Part shown: in pieces, positions 17,967 through 26,395 of the stretch
Layout: each line of letters opens with the position of its first letter
Position numbering within the stretch: the first letter of the stretch is position 1
NCBI GenBank assembly: GCA_965247125.1
Contig: CBDFGO010000001.1
Coordinates: 682,001-746,000, forward strand
Reading direction: 5' to 3'
DNA: 64,000 nucleotides
Source of the DNA: CALBJU01 sp965247125
GTDB taxonomy: Bacteria; Bacteroidota; Rhodothermia; Rhodothermales; UBA10348
Position numbers and translations under genes: made by a program
The notes under the pieces: generated by a model
Told to the model about the DNA's origin: nothing
The model's database searches: none
What the model saw: only the letters and a program-made list of their open reading frames with translations

Positions 17967-20117
17967 ATGAAGTTCATAGTCTTCGGCGTGTGTGTTCTAT
18001 TTCTCACAATACCCTCTTCATTAGCCCAGACGCTAAGTCCGGGTGATATTGCCATAATCGGAGTCAACTCTGACAACCCCGAACTCTTCGGATTCGTTGC
18101 TCTGGTCGACCTCCCCTCTGGTACCCAGATCGGTTTCGTAGACCACGGGTGGCAGGCAACAGGATCGTTCCGAACCAACGAAGATGAGTACTTCTACACA
18201 GCTCCCAGCGCAATCGGTAGAGGCACCGTAGTTCAAGTTGCGGATACTGACGGCTCTCCGCGTTTTTCGGCTTCCGGAGATCAGCTCATCGCCTTCCAGG
18301 GTGCCGTCACGTCACCCACTATGATCTATGCCGTGAACTTCGAAGGAGCGGGCGTGTGGCAAGCTGACGCTACATCATCCAACACCTCTGCTCTGCCGAC
18401 AGGCTTGGTGAACGGCTCCACCGCAGTCGCGATAGATGAGTGTGATAACATCGCATACAATGGCTCCACGACCGGCACACGGTCTGAACTGCTCTCCCTG
18501 ATAGGTGACAAGGCGAACTGGATATGTGATAACGGAACCAGACTGACCTTCCTTTCTATGTTTACGGTTACCGATTCTGGAAGCAACAGCGCTCCTGAAT
18601 TCGTATCACCCACACTTGCTCTGCAGGTCACGGCCGGCGATCAAGTTTCGATTCAGTATTCAGCGACGGATGCTGACTCCGACGTCATCACTTACGGCGC
18701 TATCGGTATCCCCAGCAACGCATCCATCGACCCTTCATCCGGCGCATTCGAATGGACAACCCAGGAGTCTGACACTGGGCTGAATAGCTTTACCATCACG
18801 GCCACTGATGGCATGGATACTGCCTTTATCTCTGTCACCATTACGGTCGTTTCGGCCGTTGAAGCTCGTAGACCCAGGGTTACGATATCGCCCATTGGAG
18901 GGATCGTTCCAGGAGGAGACCAGGTTCAGGCAATATTTAGGGTCGATGATCCAGAGAATCGGCCGCTCACGTATAGTATCGAGCCGGACAATTTGGGCGC
19001 GACCGTATTCGAGAGTAATGCTCCGTTCTTGGGTTTCATTCAAGTCCTCGAGTGGACTACTCCCGTTGAGCCGGGTATCCAGCGATTTGCAGTGACAGTG
19101 ACTGACGACGAACAGCTTTCGGTCACGGTCGTGGAGTATATAGGAAGCTCAGGTGTGCTGTTCGCCGGCGAGTCAGGCTCTACGCTCCTGGCAAGCTTGC
19201 AGAGTGCGTACAGCCCCAGCCAAACCCTTGGCTACGACACTGCAAGAGACACGATGTATGCCAAGATAGATCTGGAATCTGATGGTTTCGTACGCGGCAT
19301 CTATACCGATTTCGCCGTTGAATACACGGGAGGTGATCCAAGCTCGAACATGTTTGCAGGAGGCATCAACGCAGAGCACACCTGGCCTCAGTCTATGGGT
19401 GCGGGAGATGAACCACAGCGAAGTGACATGCACTTCTTGTTCCCAGCTAAAGACAACGTTATCTCGACAAGGAGCAACCATCCTTTCCAAGAAATACCGG
19501 ACGAACAAACCACGTCTTGGTTTAGAGACTCGGAGATTCTCACTTCGATTCCCTCATCTCGCATCGACGAATACAGCGAATTTGCGTCGGGCCGATTCGA
19601 GCCGAGAGAGTCGGTTAAGGGGAACGTTGCTAGAGCAGTATTCTACTTTAACGCGATTTACGACAGTGCAGCAGATCAGTCATTTTTTAACCTTCAGTCA
19701 GCGACACGTGGAGAGTGGAATGAGCTAGATTCGACCTCAGGAAGAGAGATTCATAGAAGCGGAAAGATTAGCGGATACCAAGGAAATATCAATCCGTTTC
19801 TACTCGATTCTTCCCTGCCAAACAGGCTCTTCGGCCTATCTACAAACACTGAAGAAGCTATACCACCGTCCGATTTCGAGATTGGGTCCTTCTACCCTTC
19901 ACCTGCCCATGATCGCGTCTCATTTGAGGTAAGAGGGTCTGCGGGCGCCCAAGTGAGCATGAAGCTGTATGATCTTCTGGGCCGTACTGTGGGCGAATAC
20001 GACGCTACTGAAGGAGTCAACTCACTCGACCTATCAAGGCTCGCTTCTGGCATGTATGCAGTCTTTGCAGAAAGTGACGGCTCAACAGTACGAACTCGAT
20101 TAGTGGTTACACGATAA
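17967..20117 (+). CDS. Secreted endonuclease I family nuclease with Ig-like domains and T9SS sorting tail
   Basis: 716 aa with signal peptide (MKFIVFGVCVLFLTIPSSLAQ). Residues 22-205 form a beta domain like those preceding NucH/ExeM-type nucleases (PGDIAIIGVNSDNPELFGFVAL). Residues 210-390 hold two Ig/cadherin-like repeats (PEFVSPTLALQVTAGDQVS, TITATDGMD). The nuclease domain spans about 400-620: INAEHTWPQS with the catalytic His near residue 470, SDMHFLFPA, SNHPF, KGNVARAVFYF and QGNINPFL, all endonuclease I signatures. The last 75 residues are a T9SS type A sorting domain (FYPSPAHDRVSFEV...LYDLLGRTVGEY...SGMYAV). Expected to digest DNA outside the cell. 265 bp upstream are free of genes. 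Confidence 0.9.
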   Translation: MKFIVFGVCVLFLTIPSSLAQTLSPGDIAIIGVNSDNPELFGFVALVDLPSGTQIGFVDHGWQATGSFRTNEDEYFYTAPSAIGRGTVVQVADTDGSPRFSASGDQLIAFQGAVTSPTMIYAVNFEGAGVWQADATSSNTSALPTGLVNGSTAVAIDECDNIAYNGSTTGTRSELLSLIGDKANWICDNGTRLTFLSMFTVTDSGSNSAPEFVSPTLALQVTAGDQVSIQYSATDADSDVITYGAIGIPSNASIDPSSGAFEWTTQESDTGLNSFTITATDGMDTAFISVTITVVSAVEARRPRVTISPIGGIVPGGDQVQAIFRVDDPENRPLTYSIEPDNLGATVFESNAPFLGFIQVLEWTTPVEPGIQRFAVTVTDDEQLSVTVVEYIGSSGVLFAGESGSTLLASLQSAYSPSQTLGYDTARDTMYAKIDLESDGFVRGIYTDFAVEYTGGDPSSNMFAGGINAEHTWPQSMGAGDEPQRSDMHFLFPAKDNVISTRSNHPFQEIPDEQTTSWFRDSEILTSIPSSRIDEYSEFASGRFEPRESVKGNVARAVFYFNAIYDSAADQSFFNLQSATRGEWNELDSTSGREIHRSGKISGYQGNINPFLLDSSLPNRLFGLSTNTEEAIPPSDFEIGSFYPSPAHDRVSFEVRGSAGAQVSMKLYDLLGRTVGEYDATEGVNSLDLSRLASGMYAVFAESDGSTVRTRLVVTR

Positions 20118-20258
20118 GGGGAGTGGAGGGGGACGTCATCTTCGCATAAAATGTAAGAGTCTGGAATCCATTACTTTCTGGAAGGGGAGCGAATGCTCGC
20201 CTCAAATCCGCCAGCCGTTCTGTTGAATGTAGACCTTTCTCCATCTTGAGGGCTCGTC

Positions 20259-20765
20259 ATGAAAAAGAAGACTCATTCCAAATTGAAGCTCGCGTCTCTA
20301 TTTCTTGTCTTCATGACTGGTGGTGGTTGTCATTCCTACAATGTGATCCACCAGTCTGAAGTTGAAAGCTTTTTAGCTTCGAGTAGTGCCCGTTCAGTTC
20401 AGGTATTTGATCACAACTGTTCGGAGATCACAGGAGAGAACTGGAAAATCGCCGATGGAGTCCTCACTCTCGACGGATATGATATAGCGTCTACAGATAT
20501 TCTTCTCGTGAGGGAGAGGTCTAAAGTTAAGAGACCCTGGACAAAAGCGGCGTTGAGCGCCCTCCCGCTCGCTGCTTCGATGGGAGCGATCTCCCGAGTC
20601 GAAGGCGTCGTTTCGCTCGCGGGTGGATTTCTTTTCGGCCTGGTTCTATGGGGATTACCCGCCTACGTTATCGTCAGGGTGCCGACTTTTCACATTGCGA
20701 CGTGGGTTAGAGAAGAAGGAGCTCGAACGAAAACAGTTGATAGATCTGAGTTTCCGTGCCGGTAG
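20259..20765 (+). CDS. Putative lipoprotein with a membrane segment, unknown
   Basis: 168 aa. The N-terminus (MKKKTHSKLKLASLFLVFMTGGGCHSY) is a lipoprotein-type signal with Cys at 24, although the lipobox (TGGGC) is not canonical. A beta-rich middle follows (WKIADGVLTLDGYDIASTDILLVRE), then a hydrophobic region (residues 98-140, LSALPLAASMGAI, LAGGFLFGLVLWGLPAYVIV). No family recognised. It lies between the nuclease and the LRR-esterase gene in the same orientation, with gaps of 141 and 129 bp. Confidence 0.6.
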   Translation: MKKKTHSKLKLASLFLVFMTGGGCHSYNVIHQSEVESFLASSSARSVQVFDHNCSEITGENWKIADGVLTLDGYDIASTDILLVRERSKVKRPWTKAALSALPLAASMGAISRVEGVVSLAGGFLFGLVLWGLPAYVIVRVPTFHIATWVREEGARTKTVDRSEFPCR

Positions 20766-20894
20766 AAACTTGAATGGCAGTTATTGGCGCGAAATAGTTT
20801 TCATTCAACATAATAAGCGAACGTTGCTACCCCGCTCGACGCATCGGATATTGACTTTTGTCTGCTACTCTCAAGCCCAGAACGGAGGAGAATA

Positions 20895-22544
20895 ATGAAG
20901 AGCTTTAGTGTCACCTCGGTCCTTCTCACGACGCTCGTCCTCGCCAGTCCTCCAACGGTCGAAGCGCAGGTCCTACAGCCGAACCAGCTTTGCAGCGAGT
21001 ACTCTGGCGCGGCCATCGCAACGTTCGAGGACGCCAACCTCCAGGCACGGGTCGGGGCTGCCCTCTCGGTAGGTGCGGAGGACGGTCTCACCTGCCGCCG
21101 AGTATCTAGGCTGACGAGATTAGATGCCGAACAAGCCGGGATCAAGAGCCTGGTTGGGATCCAGAATCTCACGAGCCTGACGGGCCTCCGCCTCCAGTCC
21201 AACTCGATCAGCGACATCAGCGCGCTGAGCGGGCTCACGGGCCTGACGAGCCTCTACTTAGCCGGCAACTCGATCACCGACATCAGTGTGCTGGCCGGGC
21301 TCACGAGCCTGACGAGCCTCGACCTCGCCGGCAACTCGATCACCGACATCAGTGTGCTGGCCGGGCTCACGAGCCTGACGAGCCTCGACCTCGCCGGCAA
21401 CTCGATCAGCGACATCAGCGCGCTGAGCAGGCTCACGAGCGCTACGAGCCTGCGCCTGGGCGACAACTCTGTCACCGACATCAGCGCGGTGAGTGACCTC
21501 ACGGGCCTGAAGTACCTGAGTCTTGGCGGTAACTCGATCACCGACATCAGCGCGGTGAGTGGGCTCACGAGCCTTGAGCTCTTGCGCCTCCACGACAACT
21601 CGATCAGCGACATCAGCGCGATGAGTGGGCTCACGAGCCTGACGAACCTCAACCTGAGCCGTAACCCCGGCCTCGCCGACATCCAGCCTCTGCTGGACAA
21701 CCCGGCGCTCGGAGCGGGCAACACCGTTTTTTTAAGTGGCACCAACGTCAGTTGCACGGAGGTGGCTGCGCTGATAGGGGTGTACGTGGTAGGCATCGCG
21801 CCCTGCTCCGCCACCTTGTCCACGTCGGGGTTGGCAGGGAGCACGGCCTCCGTTTCCGGTACTACTGAGCTAATCCAGGAGCGGAGCTACCAGTTCGAGG
21901 AAGCCGGGCTCCGGATGGAGTACCAGCTCTACGTGCCAACCACGTATGACGCGGCGGCTCCCTCCCCCCTCCTCGTCCTCCTGCACGGGGAGAATGCCAC
22001 CCCGGGCCAGATCATCAGGTATCAGGGGTTCACCGACCTCGCCGAGGAGCGGGGATACATTGTGGTCGCGCCAATGGGATATAATTTGAGGGGAGGGTAC
22101 GGTGCGTACTGGAGCGGAGTCACCGCTGAGCTCAGCGAAAGGGACGTCATGAACGTCCTCGAGCTGACCCTGGAAGAGTTCAATGTGGATCGAGATCGCA
22201 TCTACCTCGCGGGCCACGCCATGGGCGGAACGGGCACCTTGCACCTGGCGATCAAGTACCCCGATATCTGGGCGGCGCTAGGCCCGGTGGCACAGGGGGT
22301 TGGCAAACCGAGCCTGAACGGGCTTCCGGAGATCACACATATCCCAGTAATCATGGTTCACGGCGACGTCGACAGGCCCCGCCGCGTAGAAATCAGCCGC
22401 GCCTGGGTCGCCAGGATGGCAGAGCTCGGGATGACCTACCGATACATTGAGAATCCAGGTGGGGACCACTTCTCAATCATCCGGCGTGACCCCGACAACG
22501 TACAAGCGATCTTCGACTTCTTCGACCAAGCTCGGAGAAATTGA
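20895..22544 (+). CDS. Exported leucine-rich-repeat protein fused to an esterase-like alpha/beta hydrolase with Ser-to-Ala nucleophile
   Basis: 549 aa with signal peptide (MKSFSVTSVLLTTLVLASPPTVEA). Residues 85-262 hold eight internalin/SDS22-type 22-residue repeats (LTSLTSLDLAGNSITDISVLAG). Residues 330-549 match feruloyl esterase/PHB depolymerase-type hydrolases: YQLYVPTTYDAAAPSPLLVLLHG, RIYLAGHAMGGTGTLHLA, VIMVHGDVD and a late GGDHF histidine. The elbow normally reads GHSMGG; here codon 22218-22220 is GCC, giving Ala442, so the nucleophile is missing. The protein may bind rather than cleave. GC content looks higher by eye than in its neighbours. Confidence 0.85.
   Translation: MKSFSVTSVLLTTLVLASPPTVEAQVLQPNQLCSEYSGAAIATFEDANLQARVGAALSVGAEDGLTCRRVSRLTRLDAEQAGIKSLVGIQNLTSLTGLRLQSNSISDISALSGLTGLTSLYLAGNSITDISVLAGLTSLTSLDLAGNSITDISVLAGLTSLTSLDLAGNSISDISALSRLTSATSLRLGDNSVTDISAVSDLTGLKYLSLGGNSITDISAVSGLTSLELLRLHDNSISDISAMSGLTSLTNLNLSRNPGLADIQPLLDNPALGAGNTVFLSGTNVSCTEVAALIGVYVVGIAPCSATLSTSGLAGSTASVSGTTELIQERSYQFEEAGLRMEYQLYVPTTYDAAAPSPLLVLLHGENATPGQIIRYQGFTDLAEERGYIVVAPMGYNLRGGYGAYWSGVTAELSERDVMNVLELTLEEFNVDRDRIYLAGHAMGGTGTLHLAIKYPDIWAALGPVAQGVGKPSLNGLPEITHIPVIMVHGDVDRPRRVEISRAWVARMAELGMTYRYIENPGGDHFSIIRRDPDNVQAIFDFFDQARRN
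21261..21392. repeat. Exact 66-bp tandem duplication inside the LRR region
   Basis: Two consecutive 66-base units (21261-21326 and 21327-21392) are identical and encode identical 22-residue LRRs. A diverged third copy starts at 21393, and the degenerate array extends over roughly 21160-21670. This points to recent repeat expansion or homogenisation. Confidence 0.9.
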
Positions 22545-22768
22545 TCCGCTCCACTCTGGGCTTCGCGTTTTTGTGGAAGGCGTGGTGATCATCGTCGTCG
22601 GCCCCAGTCATGCATCGTGTGGGCGGGCCATCTAACAAGCATTTGCTGCAATCGCGAAAGACTTTGACCTCGCGCGCTGCGCTTGCGGCCACCACATTAG
22701 CCGCGCGGCAGATACGCGAATCCGTTATAGTGCTCAGCCACGGAGCCTCGATTTTCGACAATCCACCG

Positions 22769-22777
22769 GTGTAGTTG
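22769..22777. repeat. Target-site duplication, left, IS256 copy 1
   Basis: GTGTAGTTG, repeated at 24162-24170 on the other side of the element. Confidence 0.9.
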
Positions 22778-24161
22778 GAGCTATGCCCAAAAGTTGTGTA
22801 TGGAAGGTTTAGGCAGCGTGTCGTTCTGATGTAATTCCGTCGGTGAATTTGATTCCTTTTTTTACAAGTTGCAATAGGTGCGGTGCATTCAGTTTCCTCC
22901 ACTTCTTCTGAGCCTCTTTACATAGACGGAAGGCCATTGCAAGAGCTGTTTCTCGGCTCAGACATCCCCTCGTTTTGGCGGTCCTGAGGCGCACGGTCGC
23001 GAACGTAGATTCGATCGGATTTGTGCTCCGAAGATGGATCCAGTGTTCTGCCGGAAAGTCATAAAAAGCGAGCAGTTCTTCTCGGTCTTTCACCAGAATC
23101 TCTGCTGCTTTCGGATACTTTTGCTGGTAGGCTTTGATGAAAAACAGAAGGGCGCTCTCTGCCTGCTTTTTTGTTTCTGCTGTATAGATCTGCGTGAGGT
23201 GACCTTTTGCCTTCTTCTGAACGGACTTGGGCAGGCGGTTGAGCACATTTGCTGTCTTGTGCACCCAACAGCGTGCGGCTCGCGTCTCGGGATAAACTTC
23301 TGCGAGAGCACTCCAGAATCCCATGGCTCCATCGGCAACAGCCAGCTTCGGTCCTTGATCCAGCCCGCGGTGCCTCAGCTCCAGGAGCAACTCTCGCCAC
23401 GACTGCTTGCTCTCGCGAAAGCCGTCCTCGAGTGCTATAAGCTCCTTCCTTCCATCGGCCGTAGCGCCGATCACGACCAGCAGACACAGTTTCTGTTTAT
23501 CCATGCGTACGTTTACGTGAATACCGTCGGCCCAGAAATAGACGTAGTGCTTCTCCTTCAGGCTCCGCTTTTGCCAGTCTTCGTGCTCCCTTGTCCAAAG
23601 CGTCTTCAGGCGCGCAATCGTCGAGGAGGTCAGCCCTGGGGCATCAGGACCAACAAGGGCCGAGAGCGCTGCCTCAAAGCCGCCCGTTGAAACTCCCTTC
23701 AGGTACAACCATGGAATGAGAGCCTCAAGCGAGCGGCTCTTGCGGAGGTAGGCTGGTAGTATCGAACTGCGGAAACCGATTCTATCCTCACCCCGACCCG
23801 TACGGTCGCGTATGCGGGGCATCTTTACAGCGACCTCCCCGATACCAGTCAAAATCTTCCTCTCTGGCAGATATCCATTGCGAACGATGCGGTGGCGATT
23901 CTCTTCGTCGCGCAGGAACTGGTAGCGCTGGCAGAAAGCTTCAACCTCGGCCTCAACGGCTGTGGCCAGCATCTTTGCGGCCCCTGTTCGCAATACTTCT
24001 GTCAACACATCCTCTGTGCTATTGTAGTTCTCGTTCTCGTGTGCGTTATTCGTCTTCATGGGCGGTGTATCCTCCAATCTTCGGATTGACAATGACGTAA
24101 TCATCATCAGGATACGCCGCCTATACCTTTTTCACCCGTACACAACTTTCGGGGTTAACTC
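22778..24161 (-). mobile_element. IS256-family insertion sequence, copy 1 (1384 bp)
   Basis: Bounded by imperfect terminal inverted repeats of about 23 bp (GAGCTATGCCCAAAAGTTGT at the left; the right end reads, inverted, GAGTTAACCCCGAAAGTTGT) and by a 9-bp target duplication. Contains a single transposase gene. It is the same length as, and by eye identical to, copy 2 at 26339-27722 and in the same orientation. It lies in the 5' leader of the kinase-NACHT gene. Confidence 0.93.
22809..24059 (-). CDS. IS256-family transposase (Mutator-type, DDE)
   Basis: Catalyses cut-out-paste/circle transposition of its element. DDE features of the IS256/Mutator family are present: YFWADGIHVNVR (first Asp), LAVADGAMGFWSAL (second Asp), CWVHKTANVLNRLP, and STNPIESTFATVRLRT (Glu). 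I place the start at the ATG at 24059 because GGAGG precedes it by about 11 bases; an upstream in-frame ATG at 24107 adds 16 residues and cannot be excluded. The protein is identical to that of copy 2, so both copies are probably active or recently were. Confidence 0.93.
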   Translation of the reverse strand: MKTNNAHENENYNSTEDVLTEVLRTGAAKMLATAVEAEVEAFCQRYQFLRDEENRHRIVRNGYLPERKILTGIGEVAVKMPRIRDRTGRGEDRIGFRSSILPAYLRKSRSLEALIPWLYLKGVSTGGFEAALSALVGPDAPGLTSSTIARLKTLWTREHEDWQKRSLKEKHYVYFWADGIHVNVRMDKQKLCLLVVIGATADGRKELIALEDGFRESKQSWRELLLELRHRGLDQGPKLAVADGAMGFWSALAEVYPETRAARCWVHKTANVLNRLPKSVQKKAKGHLTQIYTAETKKQAESALLFFIKAYQQKYPKAAEILVKDREELLAFYDFPAEHWIHLRSTNPIESTFATVRLRTAKTRGCLSRETALAMAFRLCKEAQKKWRKLNAPHLLQLVKKGIKFTDGITSERHAA

Positions 24162-24170
24162 GTGTAGTTG
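24162..24170. repeat. Target-site duplication, right, IS256 copy 1
   Basis: GTGTAGTTG, matching 22769-22777. Confidence 0.9.
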
Positions 24171-24226
24171 TATATATAGTAGAGCCAATAGACCCAACGG
24201 CCTGTTCATGACAACCTACCGCTCCG

Positions 24227-26395
24227 ATGATCGGCACCACCATATCGCATTTTCGCATAGATCAAGAAATCGGGCGAGGTGGTATGGGTGTGGTTTTTCG
24301 AGCCGTCGATGTCAATCTCGACAGGAAGGTAGCTCTGAAAGTGCTTCTTCCCGCGCTTTCGCTTGATTACACGGCAAAAGCCCGTTTCATGCAAGAGGCC
24401 AAGAGTGCCTCGATGCGTGATCATGTCAATATCGGAACCGTTTATGAGGTTGGCGAGACCGATGAGAGCCGCATCTTCATCGCCATGGCCTTCTATCCGG
24501 GAGGCTCCTTAAGGGAGAAGGTCGTTCCCGGTGGAATAGCCCTGAATGAGGCTCTTGAGTTGACTGCTCAGGTTGCTAGCGGTCTTGATGCGGCGCACAC
24601 AGCAGGCATTATTCACCGCGACATCAAGCCGGGTAACGCGGTTCTCTCTGCAGATGGCGTCGTTAAAATCGTGGATTTCGGCCTCGCCAAAGTCTCCGGT
24701 ATCGACATCACACAAACGGGAGCTACGATTGGAACGCTCGCCTACATGTCCCCAGAACAGCTTCGAGGAGAAAAGGTCGACTACCGAACCGATATCTGGT
24801 CGGTGGGCGTGCTTCTTTATGAACTTCTCTGTGGAGAACGCCCGTTCATAGCCGAGATGGATGCGGCAGTTCTGTATACAGTCCTCAATATGGACCACGT
24901 TCCAATATCTTCGATGCGAGAAGGCGTACCAGAATCTGTGATTCGCATCGTAAACAAGACCCTCGCGAAAGATCGAGAGCAGCGTTATCAAGATGCTACC
25001 GAGCTTATTGAAGATCTTCGCGTCGCGGCGCTCTGGCCAGATGACGGATCAGGGCGCATACTAACGAGCGCATCCAAGTCACGTCTCCCGTCCAAGCCGA
25101 GTTCGGGTATTCGAAGCGGCCTGAAAGCATCTGCCGAAGCCATTGACGGGACAAACCTGATGATCTTAATGCAGAAGGTCCACCAGTTCTGGATCGAGGG
25201 GGTTCTCGAGCATTCCGTTCACGGAGAGGCGATGCTCCAGCTGGGCATGGAGCGAGCGCGAGATGTGGTGGAGCATCCATGGGAGCAGGTATTGGAATTA
25301 CCCGATCGAGAGAGCACATCGTTGTCGGACAGCACAAAAATTGGGACTGTATTTGACGATGTTGGTAGATCGCTTCTCGTACTGGGCGCACCGGGTTCCG
25401 GAAAAACGATCACACTCCTCGAGCTTGCAAAATCACTAATTACAACTGCTGAAAATGACCCGTCGCAGCCTATCCCAGTCGTTTTCAATCTCTCGTCCTG
25501 GGCAATTCGCCGCCAATCCCTTCTCGACTGGCTGAGCGGAGAGTTGAGCGCGAAATACCATGTCCCAAAGAAAATAGGACGATCGTGGTTGAAGCAGAAT
25601 CGGCTCATTTTGCCTCTTGATGGTCTTGATGAGGTAATGCTCGAACACCGATCGAGTTGTGTTCATTCGATCAACGAATATGTTGAGGAATTTGGAGTAC
25701 CTGGACTGACCGTATGCTGCAGGATCGAGGAATACACGGCGCTGCCAATACGCCTAAAGCTCTTTGCTGCTGTCAGATTGCAGCCTCTCGATAGACATCA
25801 GGTTCTTGAATATGTCTCCCACTCCGGTCAGTCTCTGGTCGGCCTTCATGAAGTTCTCCAGCGAGAAGAGAGCTTGCAAGAGATGGCCACCTCGCCTCTA
25901 GTTCTTGATGTGATGATTCTGGCCTATCGCGACGTTGACGCCGACACGGTCCTCCTTGGTGTGTCCGAAGAATCCGATTCTCAACGCACTCGCCTTTTTA
26001 CAACGTACATTCGCCGGATGCTGAGTCGAAAGGGCAAATCTGATTCGACTTATACTGAAGAAGAAACCGTGAGCTGGCTTACTTGGATGGCTGAAAGGAT
26101 GCTTCGCCATGGACAGACGACATTCGCCATTGAAGAACTCCAATTCTCCTGGCTGGCAACACGAGCTCAAAAATGGACCTACGCACTCACCTCGCGAATG
26201 CTTGGAGTGCTGCTCGCTGGATTTATCTTTCTCAACGATCCTAATGCGCCATTCTACTGGCTAAGCTTTATTCTGTTATTTGGAATGGCGATTGGACTGA
26301 TAGATGGGTCTCGCATAGACGCCAATCGATTTTTTCGTGAGCTATGCCCAAAAGTTGTGTATGGAAGGTTTAGGCAGCGTGTCGTTCTGATGTAA
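24227..26395 (+). CDS. Ser/Thr protein kinase-NACHT NTPase, C-terminally truncated by IS256
   Basis: As it stands it encodes 722 aa: 704 native residues plus 18 read from the element. Kinase motifs are complete: GRGGMGVV loop (16-23), VALK Lys38, HRDIKPGN with Asp132, DFG 150-152, AYMSPEQ. The NACHT part has Walker A GAPGSGKT (387-394) and the hallmark Walker B LPLDGLDEV (Asp465 to Glu469). Two hydrophobic segments follow (about 665-695). NACHT proteins are STAND-type NTPases, several of which are antiphage defence proteins in bacteria; a kinase in the sensor/effector position is unusual. The truncated product keeps all catalytic parts but loses most of its membrane domain. No partner gene is obvious nearby. 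Confidence 0.88.
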   Translation: MIGTTISHFRIDQEIGRGGMGVVFRAVDVNLDRKVALKVLLPALSLDYTAKARFMQEAKSASMRDHVNIGTVYEVGETDESRIFIAMAFYPGGSLREKVVPGGIALNEALELTAQVASGLDAAHTAGIIHRDIKPGNAVLSADGVVKIVDFGLAKVSGIDITQTGATIGTLAYMSPEQLRGEKVDYRTDIWSVGVLLYELLCGERPFIAEMDAAVLYTVLNMDHVPISSMREGVPESVIRIVNKTLAKDREQRYQDATELIEDLRVAALWPDDGSGRILTSASKSRLPSKPSSGIRSGLKASAEAIDGTNLMILMQKVHQFWIEGVLEHSVHGEAMLQLGMERARDVVEHPWEQVLELPDRESTSLSDSTKIGTVFDDVGRSLLVLGAPGSGKTITLLELAKSLITTAENDPSQPIPVVFNLSSWAIRRQSLLDWLSGELSAKYHVPKKIGRSWLKQNRLILPLDGLDEVMLEHRSSCVHSINEYVEEFGVPGLTVCCRIEEYTALPIRLKLFAAVRLQPLDRHQVLEYVSHSGQSLVGLHEVLQREESLQEMATSPLVLDVMILAYRDVDADTVLLGVSEESDSQRTRLFTTYIRRMLSRKGKSDSTYTEEETVSWLTWMAERMLRHGQTTFAIEELQFSWLATRAQKWTYALTSRMLGVLLAGFIFLNDPNAPFYWLSFILLFGMAIGLIDGSRIDANRFFRELCPKVVYGRFRQRVVLM
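26330..26338. repeat. Target-site duplication, left, IS256 copy 2
   Basis: TTTTTTCGT, repeated at 27723-27731. Confidence 0.9.

Larger units (their letters stand above)
22755..24176 (+). promoter_or_regulatory. Candidate kinase-NACHT promoter split by IS256 copy 1
   Basis: Left of the element is TCGACA (22755-22760) and right of it TATATA (24171-24176). With the element and one 9-bp duplication removed they are separated by exactly 17 bp, the optimal sigma-70 spacing, about 50 bp ahead of the kinase start codon. Both boxes are imperfect and Bacteroidota-type promoters differ, so this is tentative. Confidence 0.3.

Noticed and set aside
23034..23690. Open frame of 218 aa on the plus strand inside each IS copy
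   Set aside because: Antisense shadow of the transposase, Cys/Leu-rich with no family resemblance.
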